A stretch of 64,000 nucleotides of DNA from PALSA-505 sp036267135. GTDB taxonomy: Bacteria > Actinomycetota > Actinomycetes > Streptosporangiales > Streptosporangiaceae. Below are positions 1 through 8,623 of the stretch, piece after piece. The stretch lies in contig DATAWQ010000088.1 in NCBI GenBank assembly GCA_036267135.1, forward strand, positions 1 through 64,000. Reading direction: 5' to 3'. Every line of letters begins with the position of its first letter. Position 1 is the first letter of the stretch. The notes below the pieces were generated by a model. The model ran no database searches, was not told the DNA's origin, and saw nothing but the letters and a program-made list of their open reading frames with translations. The position numbers and the translations under genes are program-made.

Positions 1-41
1 GATTATGAGTCCGCTGCTCTAACCGGCTGAGCTACCGCCCC
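1..41 (-). tRNA. tRNA with CAU anticodon, 5' half (Ile2 or elongator Met)
   Basis: Read on the minus strand, positions 41 to 1 give a 7-nt acceptor strand GGGGCGG, U8-A9, a D arm GCTCAGCCGGTTAGAGC, and an anticodon loop containing CTCATAA (anticodon CAU). The 3' half lies off the left edge. A CAU tRNA with this GGGGCGG acceptor can be elongator Met or the lysidine-modified Ile2. The half that would help decide is missing. Confidence 0.85.
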
Positions 42-94
42 CTGATCGGCTGCACATTACAGTACGGCGGTGGCCCCCGCACTCCGTGACGCGG

Positions 95-547
95 TCACGT
101 TCCCGTGCGCCGGTTGCTGTAGATGCGGTCGGGGTGGACGAGCACGGCGGTCCGGCGTTCGGTGGCCATGGTCTGGTCGTAGCTGTCCCAGTCGTCGTGC
201 TCGCCGCCAGCGGCGGAGAAGATCTCGCGGAGCAGCAGGCGGAGGCGTTCGGGGTCCAGCCAAGGCTGCGGGTCGTCGGGCCCGGCGAGCTGGGCGTGCC
301 CTTCGACGGCGGCCCATTGCCAGCCGCTGCGGACGGTGGCCGTCAACTGCGGCCTGGCCCGCAGGTTGGCGAGCTTGACCGGGCCGTAGGTGACAAAGGC
401 CAGGACGGGCTCGCTGGTCACCGGGTGGCCGAGGATGCCGATGTTGACCAGCGACGATTGGATCGTGCCGTTGCCCCGCAGGGTGGCGATCACAGCCAGT
501 CCGTGTTCGGGGCCGGCCAGGGTGGCGACGTCCTCCAGAGTGGTCAC
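95..547 (-). CDS. F420/FMN-dependent PPOX-class oxidoreductase (split beta-barrel)
   Basis: A 150-aa protein of the size and pattern of the TIGR03618-type pyridoxamine-phosphate-oxidase-like family. These are small cytoplasmic split-barrel enzymes that bind F420 or flavin. Family-like features are an N-terminal stretch 'AVIATLRGNGTIQSSLVN', a central 'KLANLRARPQLTATVR' strand pair, and a C-terminal segment predicting a Val/His/Pro end ('TAVLVHPDRIYSN'). I chose the GTG at 547 because AGAGGAAG sits about 6-9 nt upstream. An in-frame upstream extension to 670 is Arg/Pro-rich and unlike the family. It is monocistronic, diverging from the permease operon. The substrate cannot be inferred. Confidence 0.8.
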   Translation of the reverse strand: MTTLEDVATLAGPEHGLAVIATLRGNGTIQSSLVNIGILGHPVTSEPVLAFVTYGPVKLANLRARPQLTATVRSGWQWAAVEGHAQLAGPDDPQPWLDPERLRLLLREIFSAAGGEHDDWDSYDQTMATERRTAVLVHPDRIYSNRRTGT

Positions 548-826
548 TGGTTCTTCCTCTCGTCGTCCCGGTCTCAACAGACACGAAGGACCGCGCGGCC
601 GGGTTTGTTCCTGCTGGATTGCTCCTGCGGGGCGTGTTCCTCCTGGTACGGGTGAGAAATCGCGGCACACAGGACAAGAGTCCGCAAAAGTCTCATATGG
701 AGCCGGACCACGCGCGCTATCACTAGACTCGTGGGGTACACCGGCCGTGAACAGTCAAGTACGAGTCCAGGGGTCCGTCATCGAGATGATCAGGTGCTAG
801 GCGCCGGCCGTGGGGTGTCTGGCTAG
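548..826. promoter_or_regulatory. divergent intergenic region, oxidoreductase / permease operon
   Basis: 279 bases between two divergent genes, so it must hold both promoters. I see no convincing long palindrome or -35/-10 pair. A G-rich GTGGGGTG about 10 nt before the ATG at 827 is the only Shine-Dalgarno-like candidate for the permease. Confidence 0.4.
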
Positions 827-1774
827 ATGATCAGCTACATCATCCGGCGGCTCGGCCAGGCCGTCATCGTGATCCTTGGCGTCACGTTCCTGGTGTTCAT
901 CCTCCGCCACCTGCTTCCCGGCAGCATCGCGCGCGCGATCCTGGGCCTGCACGCCGGCCCGCAGGCGATCGCGGACTTCAACAAGGCGAACGGCTTGAAC
1001 AAGCCGCTGCCGCTGCAGTACGTCGCCTATCTCAACCAGCTCATTCACGGCAACCTCGGGTACTCGTTCAAGCAGAACATGAGCGTCGATTCGATCATCA
1101 GGAACGAGCTGCCGAACGACGTGCTCCTGGTCGGCGCGTCCCTGGTGCTGTCCCTGCTCATCGCCATACCGCTTGGTCTGCTGCAGGCGGTGAAGCGCAA
1201 CTCGATCACGGACTACGCCGCCACCGGGATCTCGTTCATCCTCTACTCGATGCCGTCTTACCTGCTCGGGCTCCTGCTGATCGCCTTCTTCGCGGTCAAT
1301 CTCAGGCTGCTGCCGGCCTCGGCGCCCAATGCCTCCACGTTGGGCGGGGTGCTGTCCAACCCGAGTGGCCTCGTGCTGCCGATCGCGACGCTGACCCTGG
1401 TCACGTGTGCGCTGTTCAGCCGGTACATGCGGTCCTCGGCCATCGACGGGCTAGCCCAGGACTACATCCGCACCGCCAAGGCCAAGGGCGTGGGGACGAG
1501 TGGCATCCTGTTCAAGCACCTGCTGCGCAATTCGCTGATACCCGTGATCACCCTGGTGGGAATCTCGCTCCCGGGGATCCTCACTTTCGGGCTGATCATT
1601 GAGCAGCTTTTCAACTTCCCGGGGGTCGGGCTGAGCTACTACACCGCCGCGCTGAACGGCGACTACCCGGTGGTGTACGGCATCACCGTGCTGGTCGCCC
1701 TGGTGACCGTGCTCGGCAACCTGTTCGCCGACGTGGCCTACGCGGTTCTCGATCCGAGGGTGCGCTATGGCTGA
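827..1774 (+). CDS. peptide/nickel-type ABC transporter permease, DppB/OppB family
   Basis: A 315-aa integral membrane protein with the N-terminal signature of OppB/DppB permeases ('IIRRLGQAVIVILGVTFLVF') and about six membrane segments. The cytoplasmic EAA loop near residues 212-240 (YIRTAKAKGVG ... LLRNSLIPV) is where an ATPase docks. The stop codon overlaps the next permease by 8 nt, so the two are co-transcribed. No DppD/DppF ATPase gene is visible nearby. The partner ATPases must be outside the window or shared. A peptide or similar solute is the family expectation, not proven here. Confidence 0.93.
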   Translation: MISYIIRRLGQAVIVILGVTFLVFILRHLLPGSIARAILGLHAGPQAIADFNKANGLNKPLPLQYVAYLNQLIHGNLGYSFKQNMSVDSIIRNELPNDVLLVGASLVLSLLIAIPLGLLQAVKRNSITDYAATGISFILYSMPSYLLGLLLIAFFAVNLRLLPASAPNASTLGGVLSNPSGLVLPIATLTLVTCALFSRYMRSSAIDGLAQDYIRTAKAKGVGTSGILFKHLLRNSLIPVITLVGISLPGILTFGLIIEQLFNFPGVGLSYYTAALNGDYPVVYGITVLVALVTVLGNLFADVAYAVLDPRVRYG

Positions 1775-2741
1775 ACGAACCCGCGGCGAGAGCGCGCGGG
1801 AGGATCAGGCGCTGACCGCTTCCGGGGCTCCCCTCGGTCAGGCCCGGCTGACCAAAGGACCAGCTCACGCCGCCCCTAAGGGGGGCGCGGTACGCATGCA
1901 GGCCCGCTGGGTGCACCTGCGCGCGTTCATGGAGAACAAGCTCGCCGTGGCCGGGGTCACCTTTGTCGTGCTGATGGTGCTGTTCTGCTTCGTCGGCCCG
2001 CTGTTCTGGCACACCAACCAGGTCACGGTGGCCATGTTCGACCTGAACCGCCGGCCGGGCGGCAAGCACCCGCTGGGCACCGACGACCTGGGTTACGACG
2101 TGCTGGGCCGGCTCATGTCCGGAGGACAGGCTTCGCTGGAGGTCGGCATCGCCGTCGCGCTCATAGCCACCGGGCTCGGCGTCATCTACGGCGTCATCTC
2201 GGGCTACGTCGGCGGCATCACGGACGCGATCATGATGCGGGTCGTGGATATCGTCCTGGCGGTCCCGGTTGTCTACCTATTCATAGACCTGGCCGCGACG
2301 TTCAAGCCGACACTCCTTCTCCTCATCGTCGTGCTGGCCCTGCTGTCGTGGCTCGGCCCCGCCCGGCTGGTGCGAGGTGAGACGCTCACCCTGCGGGTCA
2401 GGGAGTACGTGCAGGCGGTCCAGGCGATGGGCGGCCGGAGCGGCCGGATCATCGTCAGGCACCTAGTGCCGAACACGGTTGGCACGATCGTGGTCAACGC
2501 GACGTTCCAGGTCGCTGACGCGATCTTGACGCTGGCCGTGCTGAGCTACCTCGGGTTCAGCCTGCCGCCCCCCGCTGCCACCTGGGGCGGCATGCTGGAG
2601 AACGGCGTCAACTTCCTCTACGACGGCTACTGGTGGGAGATCTACCCGGCCGGGGCGATGATCGTGCTCACCGTGGTGGCGTTCAACTTCATCGGCGACG
2701 GGCTCCGCGACGCCGTGGACGTCCGGCTCCAGCGCCGGTAA
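1767..2741 (+). CDS. peptide/nickel-type ABC transporter permease, DppC/OppC family
   Basis: A 324-aa permease, second subunit of the importer. About 50 polar N-terminal residues are followed by a transmembrane helix (VAGVTFVVLMVLFCFVGPLF), the family motif 'HPLGTDDLGYDVLGRLMSGG', further helices, and an EAA loop near residues 213-236 (EYVQAVQAMGGRSGRIIVRH). The ATG lies inside the stop region of the upstream permease (ATGGCTGA overlap), implying translational coupling. The gene ends 55 nt before a convergent hydrolase gene. Confidence 0.93.
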   Translation: MAERTRGESAREDQALTASGAPLGQARLTKGPAHAAPKGGAVRMQARWVHLRAFMENKLAVAGVTFVVLMVLFCFVGPLFWHTNQVTVAMFDLNRRPGGKHPLGTDDLGYDVLGRLMSGGQASLEVGIAVALIATGLGVIYGVISGYVGGITDAIMMRVVDIVLAVPVVYLFIDLAATFKPTLLLLIVVLALLSWLGPARLVRGETLTLRVREYVQAVQAMGGRSGRIIVRHLVPNTVGTIVVNATFQVADAILTLAVLSYLGFSLPPPAATWGGMLENGVNFLYDGYWWEIYPAGAMIVLTVVAFNFIGDGLRDAVDVRLQRR

Positions 2742-2796
2742 GAGACAGCGCTAGTAAAACCCGGGGCCGGCTGGTGACAGGACAGCCCCGGGCGGG

Positions 2797-4833
2797 TCAC
2801 ACGTAGTCGCGGGGGACCTCGATGTCCCACGTTTTGGTGAAGACCCGGCGGTCCCCCTCGTAGGCGTCGAGGGTGTTGGTCACGTGGAAGACTCCCGCGT
2901 CGCCGGACATGGTGCTCATCGTCACCACCTTGGTCTGCCAGTCTCCCCGGCCGACGCTGAAGGTGCGCTCGCACTCGACCATGGCCGAAAGCGGCTCGCC
3001 CTCGGTGATCCGCATACTGTCCCGCTCGAACTCGCGGTACTCCAGCCCGTCGTCAAGCAGCCGGTGCCCGGAACTCGTGGTGCCGACGATCTCGGTGGTG
3101 CCCGAGGCCACGTCCCGGTGCATCACCCGCCCGGACTCCCCGCCGTCCAGCGTCTCGTGCTCGGGCATGGGGGCGCGTTCGGGTACGGCGAAGTGCGTGG
3201 GCGGGACGTGCTCGGCGGGCCCGGCCCAGGCCGGGACGGAGAGCTGCGAGCCCTCGGGGAACACAGTGAGCGTCACCGGCTCGGGTGACGGCCAGGCCCA
3301 CGGCCAGTAGGTGGGCGAAACGGCCACTCGCAGCCGGTGCCCGGCGGGTACCTGGTAACCGATGGCGTTGAGCGGAACCTCCACGGTGTACCGGTCGCCC
3401 GAAATCAGCGGCTCGGGGTACTCGTCGCTCTTGCCGTGGGTGAGGTTCTTCAGCCCGCGGGTGATCAGGGTGGACGCGCCGTCGGGCCACACGTCGCACA
3501 GCCGCACGGCCAGCAGGGCCAGCGGCTGGTCGCTGGCCAGTTCGAGCCGGACGGAGGGGAAGCCCAGTATTTCGATGGGCTCAGTGAGCGGCTCGGAGTC
3601 GAAGCTCAGCGCCAGCCCGTCCTCGGGCCGCTGATCCCTCGGGAATTCGAGCGGACCACCGTGGCCACCCCACTGCCCCAGATCAGTGGCGGGCGACTCG
3701 GTGCCGCGGATCCGCAGTTCGGCCTCGCTGTCGGAATCCGCCAGCGGGGCGGCGTGAAGTGGGCGGAGCAGCCCAGGGCTCATGCGGAATCCGTGCGCCC
3801 CGACCTCGGGGGCTGGCCAGCTTTCCGAGGCCAGCCACCGTCCCGGGTTGTCGGTGTACCCGGCAGCCGGCCGGCGGGCCTCCGGCATCCAGGCCCGCAG
3901 CATGGGCTCGTCCATGATCCCGTTGTCGGCGTCCTTCAGCCAGTGGTCCCACCAGCGCACGGCCTCCTGCAGGAAGCCGATCGCGGGGCCGGGCGCGCCG
4001 TCCTCGGGATAGTCGTGCCCCCAGGGCCCGATCAATCCCTTGCACGGCCCGTCGTAGCCGTCGAGGAAGCGCAGGATCGCGTTCCGGTAGGAGTCGGCCC
4101 ACCCGCCGACCATGTACACCGGGCAGCGGATCGCGCCGAAATCCTCGCACACCGAGCCCTGGCGCCAGAATTCGTCCCGGCGCTGGTGGCTCAGCCAGGC
4201 GTGGATGTACGGCGGGGTCTGCTCCAGCCGCTCCTTCCAGGTGGTCCGCCATTCCTTGCCGACAACCGCCGGGTCCGGTGGCAGGCCGTTATAGGCGAGC
4301 ATGGTGGACGCCCACGGCAGCGCGGTCCAGGCCAGCACGCAGCCACCCATGTAGTGCACATCGTCGACGTACCGGTCGTCGGTAGACGCGACGCTGATCA
4401 CCGCGCCCAGTTCGGGCGGGTTGAGCGCGGCGATCTGGAGCCCGTTGAAGCCGCCCCAGGACTTGCCGATGATGCCTACCTTGCCGGTGCACCAGGGCTG
4501 GGCCGCGAGCCAGCGGATGACCTCGACCCCGTCCTCCTGCTCCAGCGGCAGGTACTCGTCTTCGAGTATGCCGTCGGAGTCGCCGGTGCCCCGCATGTCC
4601 ACCCGGACCGAGGCGTAACCGTACCCGGCGAAGTAGTGGTGGATCGGGGCGTCGCGCAGCACCAGGCCGTCGTTCTTCCGGTACGGGACGTACTCGAAGA
4701 TCGCCGGCACTGGTGCGTGCTCGGCACCCGCTGGCAGCCAGATCCGGGCGGCCAGCCGGCAGCCGTCCGACATTGGGATCCATGCGTGGCGGATGACCCG
4801 CACGCGGTGGGGAAACTCACTCCGGACTGGCAA
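2797..4833 (-). CDS. CocE/NonD family serine hydrolase (X-Pro dipeptidyl-peptidase-like)
   Basis: About 678 aa. The N-terminal alpha/beta-hydrolase domain carries the nucleophile elbow GKSWGG (Ser about residue 125), an acid candidate in 'GGWADSY' and a His candidate in 'GPWGHDYPEDG'. A C-terminal jelly-roll domain with 'YPEPLISGDRYTVEVPLNAIG' and 'AGHRLRVAVSPTYWPWAWP' is typical of CocE/PepX proteins. These cleave esters or N-terminal X-Pro peptides. I favour the TTG at 4833, because GGAGGGAAGG lies 3 nt upstream. A TTG at 4848 and a GTG further in are alternatives. It lies 48 nt downstream of the peptide-binding lipoprotein gene on the same strand, which suggests uptake followed by hydrolysis. 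Confidence 0.87.
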   Translation of the reverse strand: MPVRSEFPHRVRVIRHAWIPMSDGCRLAARIWLPAGAEHAPVPAIFEYVPYRKNDGLVLRDAPIHHYFAGYGYASVRVDMRGTGDSDGILEDEYLPLEQEDGVEVIRWLAAQPWCTGKVGIIGKSWGGFNGLQIAALNPPELGAVISVASTDDRYVDDVHYMGGCVLAWTALPWASTMLAYNGLPPDPAVVGKEWRTTWKERLEQTPPYIHAWLSHQRRDEFWRQGSVCEDFGAIRCPVYMVGGWADSYRNAILRFLDGYDGPCKGLIGPWGHDYPEDGAPGPAIGFLQEAVRWWDHWLKDADNGIMDEPMLRAWMPEARRPAAGYTDNPGRWLASESWPAPEVGAHGFRMSPGLLRPLHAAPLADSDSEAELRIRGTESPATDLGQWGGHGGPLEFPRDQRPEDGLALSFDSEPLTEPIEILGFPSVRLELASDQPLALLAVRLCDVWPDGASTLITRGLKNLTHGKSDEYPEPLISGDRYTVEVPLNAIGYQVPAGHRLRVAVSPTYWPWAWPSPEPVTLTVFPEGSQLSVPAWAGPAEHVPPTHFAVPERAPMPEHETLDGGESGRVMHRDVASGTTEIVGTTSSGHRLLDDGLEYREFERDSMRITEGEPLSAMVECERTFSVGRGDWQTKVVTMSTMSGDAGVFHVTNTLDAYEGDRRVFTKTWDIEVPRDYV

Positions 4834-4881
4834 TGGCCTTCCCTCCAACGTCGTGGCGGCTGCGGCTGCGGTGTGGGCTGG

Positions 4882-6705
4882 TTACTTCGTGAAGTACCAG
4901 TTCTCTGGGTAGATGTTGTTCAGCGGGTCCTGCGGATAGGCGCCCTTGAGCTTGCTGTTCACCGCCGAGATCTGGGAGTCGAACTCCGGCATCCAGAGCA
5001 CCGGCAACTGCTGGCCCAGGTAGTTCTCGTATTTGTAGAGCGCCGGGTATCCGCCCGATGGCAGCGCGTCCATGAGCCCATTGGCGGTCGTGTCGTTGTA
5101 CGCACCGCTGTTGTCGACGGCACCGGTCCTGAACAGCACTGTCCCGTCCGGGTCGTTGTAGCCCGGGTCGAAGTACCAGCCCTGGTTGTAGTAGTTCATC
5201 TGCCAGCAGCTCGACTTGCCCGAACAGAGGGTGTCGTCGTCGATGGCGTTGTTGAACGAGGTCCCGGTTTCGTTCACCTTGATACCGGCTTGAGCGAAGG
5301 CCGACTGCAGCGCCGCGTCCTCCTCGGTACCCGCCGTCGTACCGGTTGCGTATTCCAGGCTGAAGGTCAGCTTCGCCCCGGCGGCGATCCCCGGACCGCA
5401 GTCGGTTGGCCCGGAGCCGGGCCTGCTGCAGGTGCTGGTGCCGTTCGGCACGACGTTCCAGCCGTGGGTCTTCAGCAGCTGCACCGCCTGGGCCGGATTG
5501 TACGGGTAAGGATTCTTTGCTTGCTGCGAGGACACGAACTTGCTCTTCGGCACCAGCGGGACCGGGCCGTAGGTTGGGTTGGCGTACCCCTCCAGGAACG
5601 AACTGATGTATCCGGCCTGGTTGATCAGGTGCTGCATGGCCTGCCGCACGTAGAGCTGCCTGAATATGGGTCCTGCCTGCGGTGAACCGAAGTTCAGGGT
5701 GATGTACGTGATGCCCCAGGAGGGCCAGGCCTGGACCCCGTAGCCATCGCCCTTGACTCGCGATATCTCGGCGGCGTCGTTGTAAGGCACATAGCCGTAG
5801 GTGATGCCGCCGGCCGACAGCAGCGAGTCGAACTCGGCCGTGTCGCTGGAGTAGCTGATCACCTTGAGCGCGTGGATGGACCCGGTCGCCGGGCCGGAGA
5901 ACTTCATGTTCCTGACGTAGTCGGCGTCACCGGTGGAGGGAGCGTAACTGGTGATCTTCCACGGTCCGTCGACGGTCTGCCACAACGGGTTCGAGCCGTA
6001 ACTGGACAGAACCTTGTTCTGGGCCAGCAGATAGTTAACGACCTTCTTGGCGCCGGCCGGTGAGAGGTCGTAGTCTCCCACCTTTCCCGAGCCCGACTCC
6101 TTGTCCCAGGCGTGCTGCGGGATCGGGATGATCTGGCCAAGCTGGTTGTACAGCCACGCGGGCGAGTAGGTCCCCTTGAAAGTCATCGTGAACTCGGTGG
6201 GACTGTTGATCTTGAAATTGGTCACGTTGTCGGGGAACTGGCCCGGCACGTAGCCCCACCAGTTATTCAGTGGGTTCACTTTCAGCAGGTTGAGCCAGAA
6301 CTGCACATCCCGCGTGGTAACCGGCGCGCCGTCCGACCAGTGGAACGGCTTGAGCTGGATGGTGGCTACCGTGTTCTTGCCCGACTTCGTGATCTGCGGC
6401 GCCTTCGCGATGCTTTCCGCAGCGTTCAGGCCGACGGAATTGGGTCCGCCGAACCAGTAAAGCGGCCGCCACATGAGGTATTCCGAGTCCTCAATGTTGG
6501 CGCCGATGGCATTGGTGTAGTTAAGCAATGGGAAAATGTAATTGAAAGTGCTGCCAGGACTCAGGGCGATCGTCGCCGTTCCGCCATTGACCCTGGTGCC
6601 CCCCGAACCGCTCCCCCCCGAACTACTGTTTGACGAGCAGGCAGCCAGCACCCCGCACGTCACGCCGGCCGCGGCCAGCAATGCCAGTTGTTTCCGGAAT
6701 TGCAT
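4882..6705 (-). CDS. peptide ABC transporter substrate-binding lipoprotein (SBP_bac_5)
   Basis: A 607-aa secreted binding protein. Residues 1-22 form a lipoprotein signal peptide ending in the lipobox LAAC, followed by a Ser/Gly-rich tether. The mature part has the family-5 pattern: 'PFHWSDGAPVTTRDVQFWL' near residue 120, 'RQAMQHLINQAGYI' near 360, and a terminal 'NNIYPENWYF'. It should deliver oligopeptides or similar ligands to a DppBC-type permease. The matching permease genes (827-2741) are on the opposite strand beyond the hydrolase, so the transporter genes are convergent rather than in one operon. The next gene upstream is the conservon GTPase. Confidence 0.93.
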   Translation of the reverse strand: MQFRKQLALLAAAGVTCGVLAACSSNSSSGGSGSGGTRVNGGTATIALSPGSTFNYIFPLLNYTNAIGANIEDSEYLMWRPLYWFGGPNSVGLNAAESIAKAPQITKSGKNTVATIQLKPFHWSDGAPVTTRDVQFWLNLLKVNPLNNWWGYVPGQFPDNVTNFKINSPTEFTMTFKGTYSPAWLYNQLGQIIPIPQHAWDKESGSGKVGDYDLSPAGAKKVVNYLLAQNKVLSSYGSNPLWQTVDGPWKITSYAPSTGDADYVRNMKFSGPATGSIHALKVISYSSDTAEFDSLLSAGGITYGYVPYNDAAEISRVKGDGYGVQAWPSWGITYITLNFGSPQAGPIFRQLYVRQAMQHLINQAGYISSFLEGYANPTYGPVPLVPKSKFVSSQQAKNPYPYNPAQAVQLLKTHGWNVVPNGTSTCSRPGSGPTDCGPGIAAGAKLTFSLEYATGTTAGTEEDAALQSAFAQAGIKVNETGTSFNNAIDDDTLCSGKSSCWQMNYYNQGWYFDPGYNDPDGTVLFRTGAVDNSGAYNDTTANGLMDALPSGGYPALYKYENYLGQQLPVLWMPEFDSQISAVNSKLKGAYPQDPLNNIYPENWYFTK

Positions 6706-6903
6706 GATTTATCAGCTCTGTTCCCATGGCGGAGGGCGCCCGGCCCGGGCCGGCGCCAGACAGAATATGGACTATGTTGCCCTTCGGCGGATAACGAGCG
6801 TAACAGACTTTAGATCGCCTACATGCGCAAACCCGACATTGAGCCACATCGATCCAGCCGGTCCCCGGGTTGCCCCGCCAGGCCTCTGACCAGCCGGAAC
6901 GAT

Positions 6904-6942
6904 CTCAGTGCTAGCTGACACTGAGTGTCAGCTAGCACTGAG
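6904..6942. terminator. perfect 19-bp inverted repeat (hairpin) at the end of cvnD
   Basis: CTCAGTGCTAGCTGACACT is followed by one G and then its exact reverse complement. Folded in RNA it gives an 18-bp stem with a 3-nt loop. The cvnD stop codon (6928-6930) lies inside it, so the stem encodes the last five codons. There is no U-run. Its position at the 3' end of the conservon operon suggests a terminator or 3' stabiliser. An operator role is possible. Confidence 0.65.
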
Positions 6943-7476
6943 CTGCATCGTCATGGCGTGTTCGACGAGCCTGATCAGCGTCTTCTTGGTCGAGATGCGG
7001 TCACGCGCGTCGCACCGCACGACCGGGACCCGCGGGCTGATCGACAGCGCCTCCTGCACGTCACCGACGGCGTGCGGGAAGTCGCCGTGGAAGCCGTTGA
7101 TGGCCACCACGAACGGGAGCCCGGCCGACTCGAAGTAGTCGACCGCCGGGAACGAGTCCGCCAGTCGGCGGGTGTCCACCAGCACCACCGCGCCGATCGC
7201 GCCCTGGATGAGGTCGTCCCACATGAACCAGAACCGGTGCTGGCCCGGCGTGCCGAACAGGTACAGGATCAGCCCGGCGTCGAGCGTGACCCGGCCGAAG
7301 TCCATCGCGACCGTGGTGGTCGTCTTCTCGGGTGTGTGCGACAGGTCGTCGAGGCTCTCGCTGGCCGAGGTCATGACCGCCTCGGTGGTCAGCGGTGTGA
7401 TCTCCGACACGGAGCCAACCAAAGTGGTCTTGCCGACACCGAAGCCGCCGGCGACGACAATCTTGACTGACGCCAT
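6928..7476 (-). CDS. cvnD: conservon GTP/ATP-binding protein CvnD
   Basis: A 182-aa Ras/MglA-like small GTPase-family protein. The P-loop is GGFGVGKTT near residues 9-17, a switch-like 'VAMDFGRVTLD' and 'FGTPGQHRFW' (G3) follow, and the G4 position reads AINGF, as in conservon proteins, rather than NKxD. CvnD is the last member of the four-gene conservon, thought to couple sensor and roadblock proteins at the membrane. The ATG at 7476 precedes MASVKIVVAGG. A longer in-frame start to 7566 would overlap cvnC and adds unrelated residues. The C-terminal codons lie in a perfect palindrome. Confidence 0.92.
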   Translation of the reverse strand: MASVKIVVAGGFGVGKTTLVGSVSEITPLTTEAVMTSASESLDDLSHTPEKTTTTVAMDFGRVTLDAGLILYLFGTPGQHRFWFMWDDLIQGAIGAVVLVDTRRLADSFPAVDYFESAGLPFVVAINGFHGDFPHAVGDVQEALSISPRVPVVRCDARDRISTKKTLIRLVEHAMTMQLSAS

Positions 7477-7507
7477 GGCGGCAGCAGTCGCCTCGCCTCC
7501 GGCGGCC

Positions 7508-8038
7508 CTAGAGCTTGCGAAGTCCACTGAGCACCCTTTCGAGCAGGTTAAGGTCCGGGCGTCCATGCGCGTGATCGGTCTGGTGGATCCGGACCAGCCC
7601 GTCCACCGCCATGTCCGCGATCAGCACGCGCGCCACGCCCAGGGGCATTCTGAGCACCGCTGAGATCTCTGCGACCGACCGCCAGTCACGGCAGAACCCG
7701 AGAATGACCTGGCATTCCGGGCTCAGCGTGGGGAGATCGCGGGCCTCGTAGTGCGAGGCCGTCACCATCGCTTCGATCTGCAGCTGAGTCCTCGGCTTGG
7801 TTCGTCCCCCGGTAACCGCGTAGGGACGGACCAGGGAACGCGAGGAACTGTCCGTCGCCCCGGAGTCACGAGCGTCACGGGGGGCACGAGGCCCATGGGA
7901 ATCCCGCACGCCCCGGTCGCGTGGCGCGGACATGCCGCCGTCCGCCGGGCCGAGCTGATGCTCTGGCCAGCCCCTCGCGGACACGCGTGAGTACCCCCCG
8001 CCAACCGACCCCCAGTCATTTCTGCCTGGGGTAGACAC
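7508..8038 (-). CDS. cvnC: conservon protein CvnC (DUF742)
   Basis: A 176-aa protein with a disordered, Arg/Asp/Gly-rich first half and a DUF742 domain from about residue 68 ('SLVRPYAVTGGRT ... LQIEAMV'). A winged-helix-like end follows, with 'ILGFCRDWRSVAEISAVLRM' and 'GVARVLIADMAVDGLVRIH'. DUF742 proteins always accompany roadblock and CvnD partners in actinobacterial conservons. The gene sits 12 nt after cvnB and about 30 nt before the cvnD start. Confidence 0.92.
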   Translation of the reverse strand: MSTPGRNDWGSVGGGYSRVSARGWPEHQLGPADGGMSAPRDRGVRDSHGPRAPRDARDSGATDSSSRSLVRPYAVTGGRTKPRTQLQIEAMVTASHYEARDLPTLSPECQVILGFCRDWRSVAEISAVLRMPLGVARVLIADMAVDGLVRIHQTDHAHGRPDLNLLERVLSGLRKL

Positions 8039-8050
8039 CCGGATCTCCTG

Positions 8051-8485
8051 TCACAGTGGGCCATCCTCCCGCCAGTCAGACGGCATGGGGTTGCGCACGT
8101 TGGGGGTGAGCGCCCGGCCCACCCGCTCCACCAGCAAAGCCATTTCGTAAGCGACCAGACCCATGTCACAATCGGCGGCCGCCAGCGACGCCAGGCTCGA
8201 CCCGTCGCTGATCGCCATCACGATCAGCAGGCCGCGCTGCATCTCCACCACGGTCTGGGTGACCGGGCCACCCTCGAACACCCGGGAGGCACCCTGGGTC
8301 AGGCTGGTCAGGCCCGAGGTGACCGCGGCGAGCTGGTCCACACGATCGGCCGGGAAGCCCTGGGAGAAAGCCATCGGCAGCCCGTCGGACGAGACGACGA
8401 TGGCGTGCGCGACGGCGGGAACCCGCTCCACGAAGTTCGTGATCAGCCAGTTCAGGTTCTGTGTGGGGCGCACCAGTGGACTCAC
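8051..8485 (-). CDS. cvnB: conservon roadblock/LC7 protein CvnB
   Basis: A 144-aa roadblock/LC7-domain protein: 'NLNWLITNFVERVPAVAHAI', 'VVSSDGLPMAFS', then 'LAAVTSGLTSLTQGASRVFE' and 'GLLIVMAISDGSSLASLAAA'. This fold acts as a regulator or scaffold of small GTPases. It is the second gene of the conservon, 138 nt downstream of cvnA and tightly followed by cvnC. Confidence 0.95.
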   Translation of the reverse strand: MSPLVRPTQNLNWLITNFVERVPAVAHAIVVSSDGLPMAFSQGFPADRVDQLAAVTSGLTSLTQGASRVFEGGPVTQTVVEMQRGLLIVMAISDGSSLASLAAADCDMGLVAYEMALLVERVGRALTPNVRNPMPSDWREDGPL

Positions 8486-8623
8486 GAGTGCTCCTCCTTC
8501 TCAAGCTGCCCGTACTCTGTCAGGCGGCCGCTCACCGTGCCACACTCCTGCGGTGGAGCATTCCGGCCAGATTGCATCGTTCTCCTAAACATGACCACCG
8601 AGGCGGCCGTGGGCAGCGTCGTA

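Noticed and set aside
1..41. tRNA-associated integration (att) site at the left edge
   Set aside because: Only the 5' half of the tRNA is present; no integrase, and no repeat of the tRNA 3' end can be assessed.
3337..5685. 782-codon open frame on the plus strand across the hydrolase and binding-protein genes
   Set aside because: Antisense to two clear genes, Arg/Gly/Val-rich with no family motif; a typical high-GC shadow frame.
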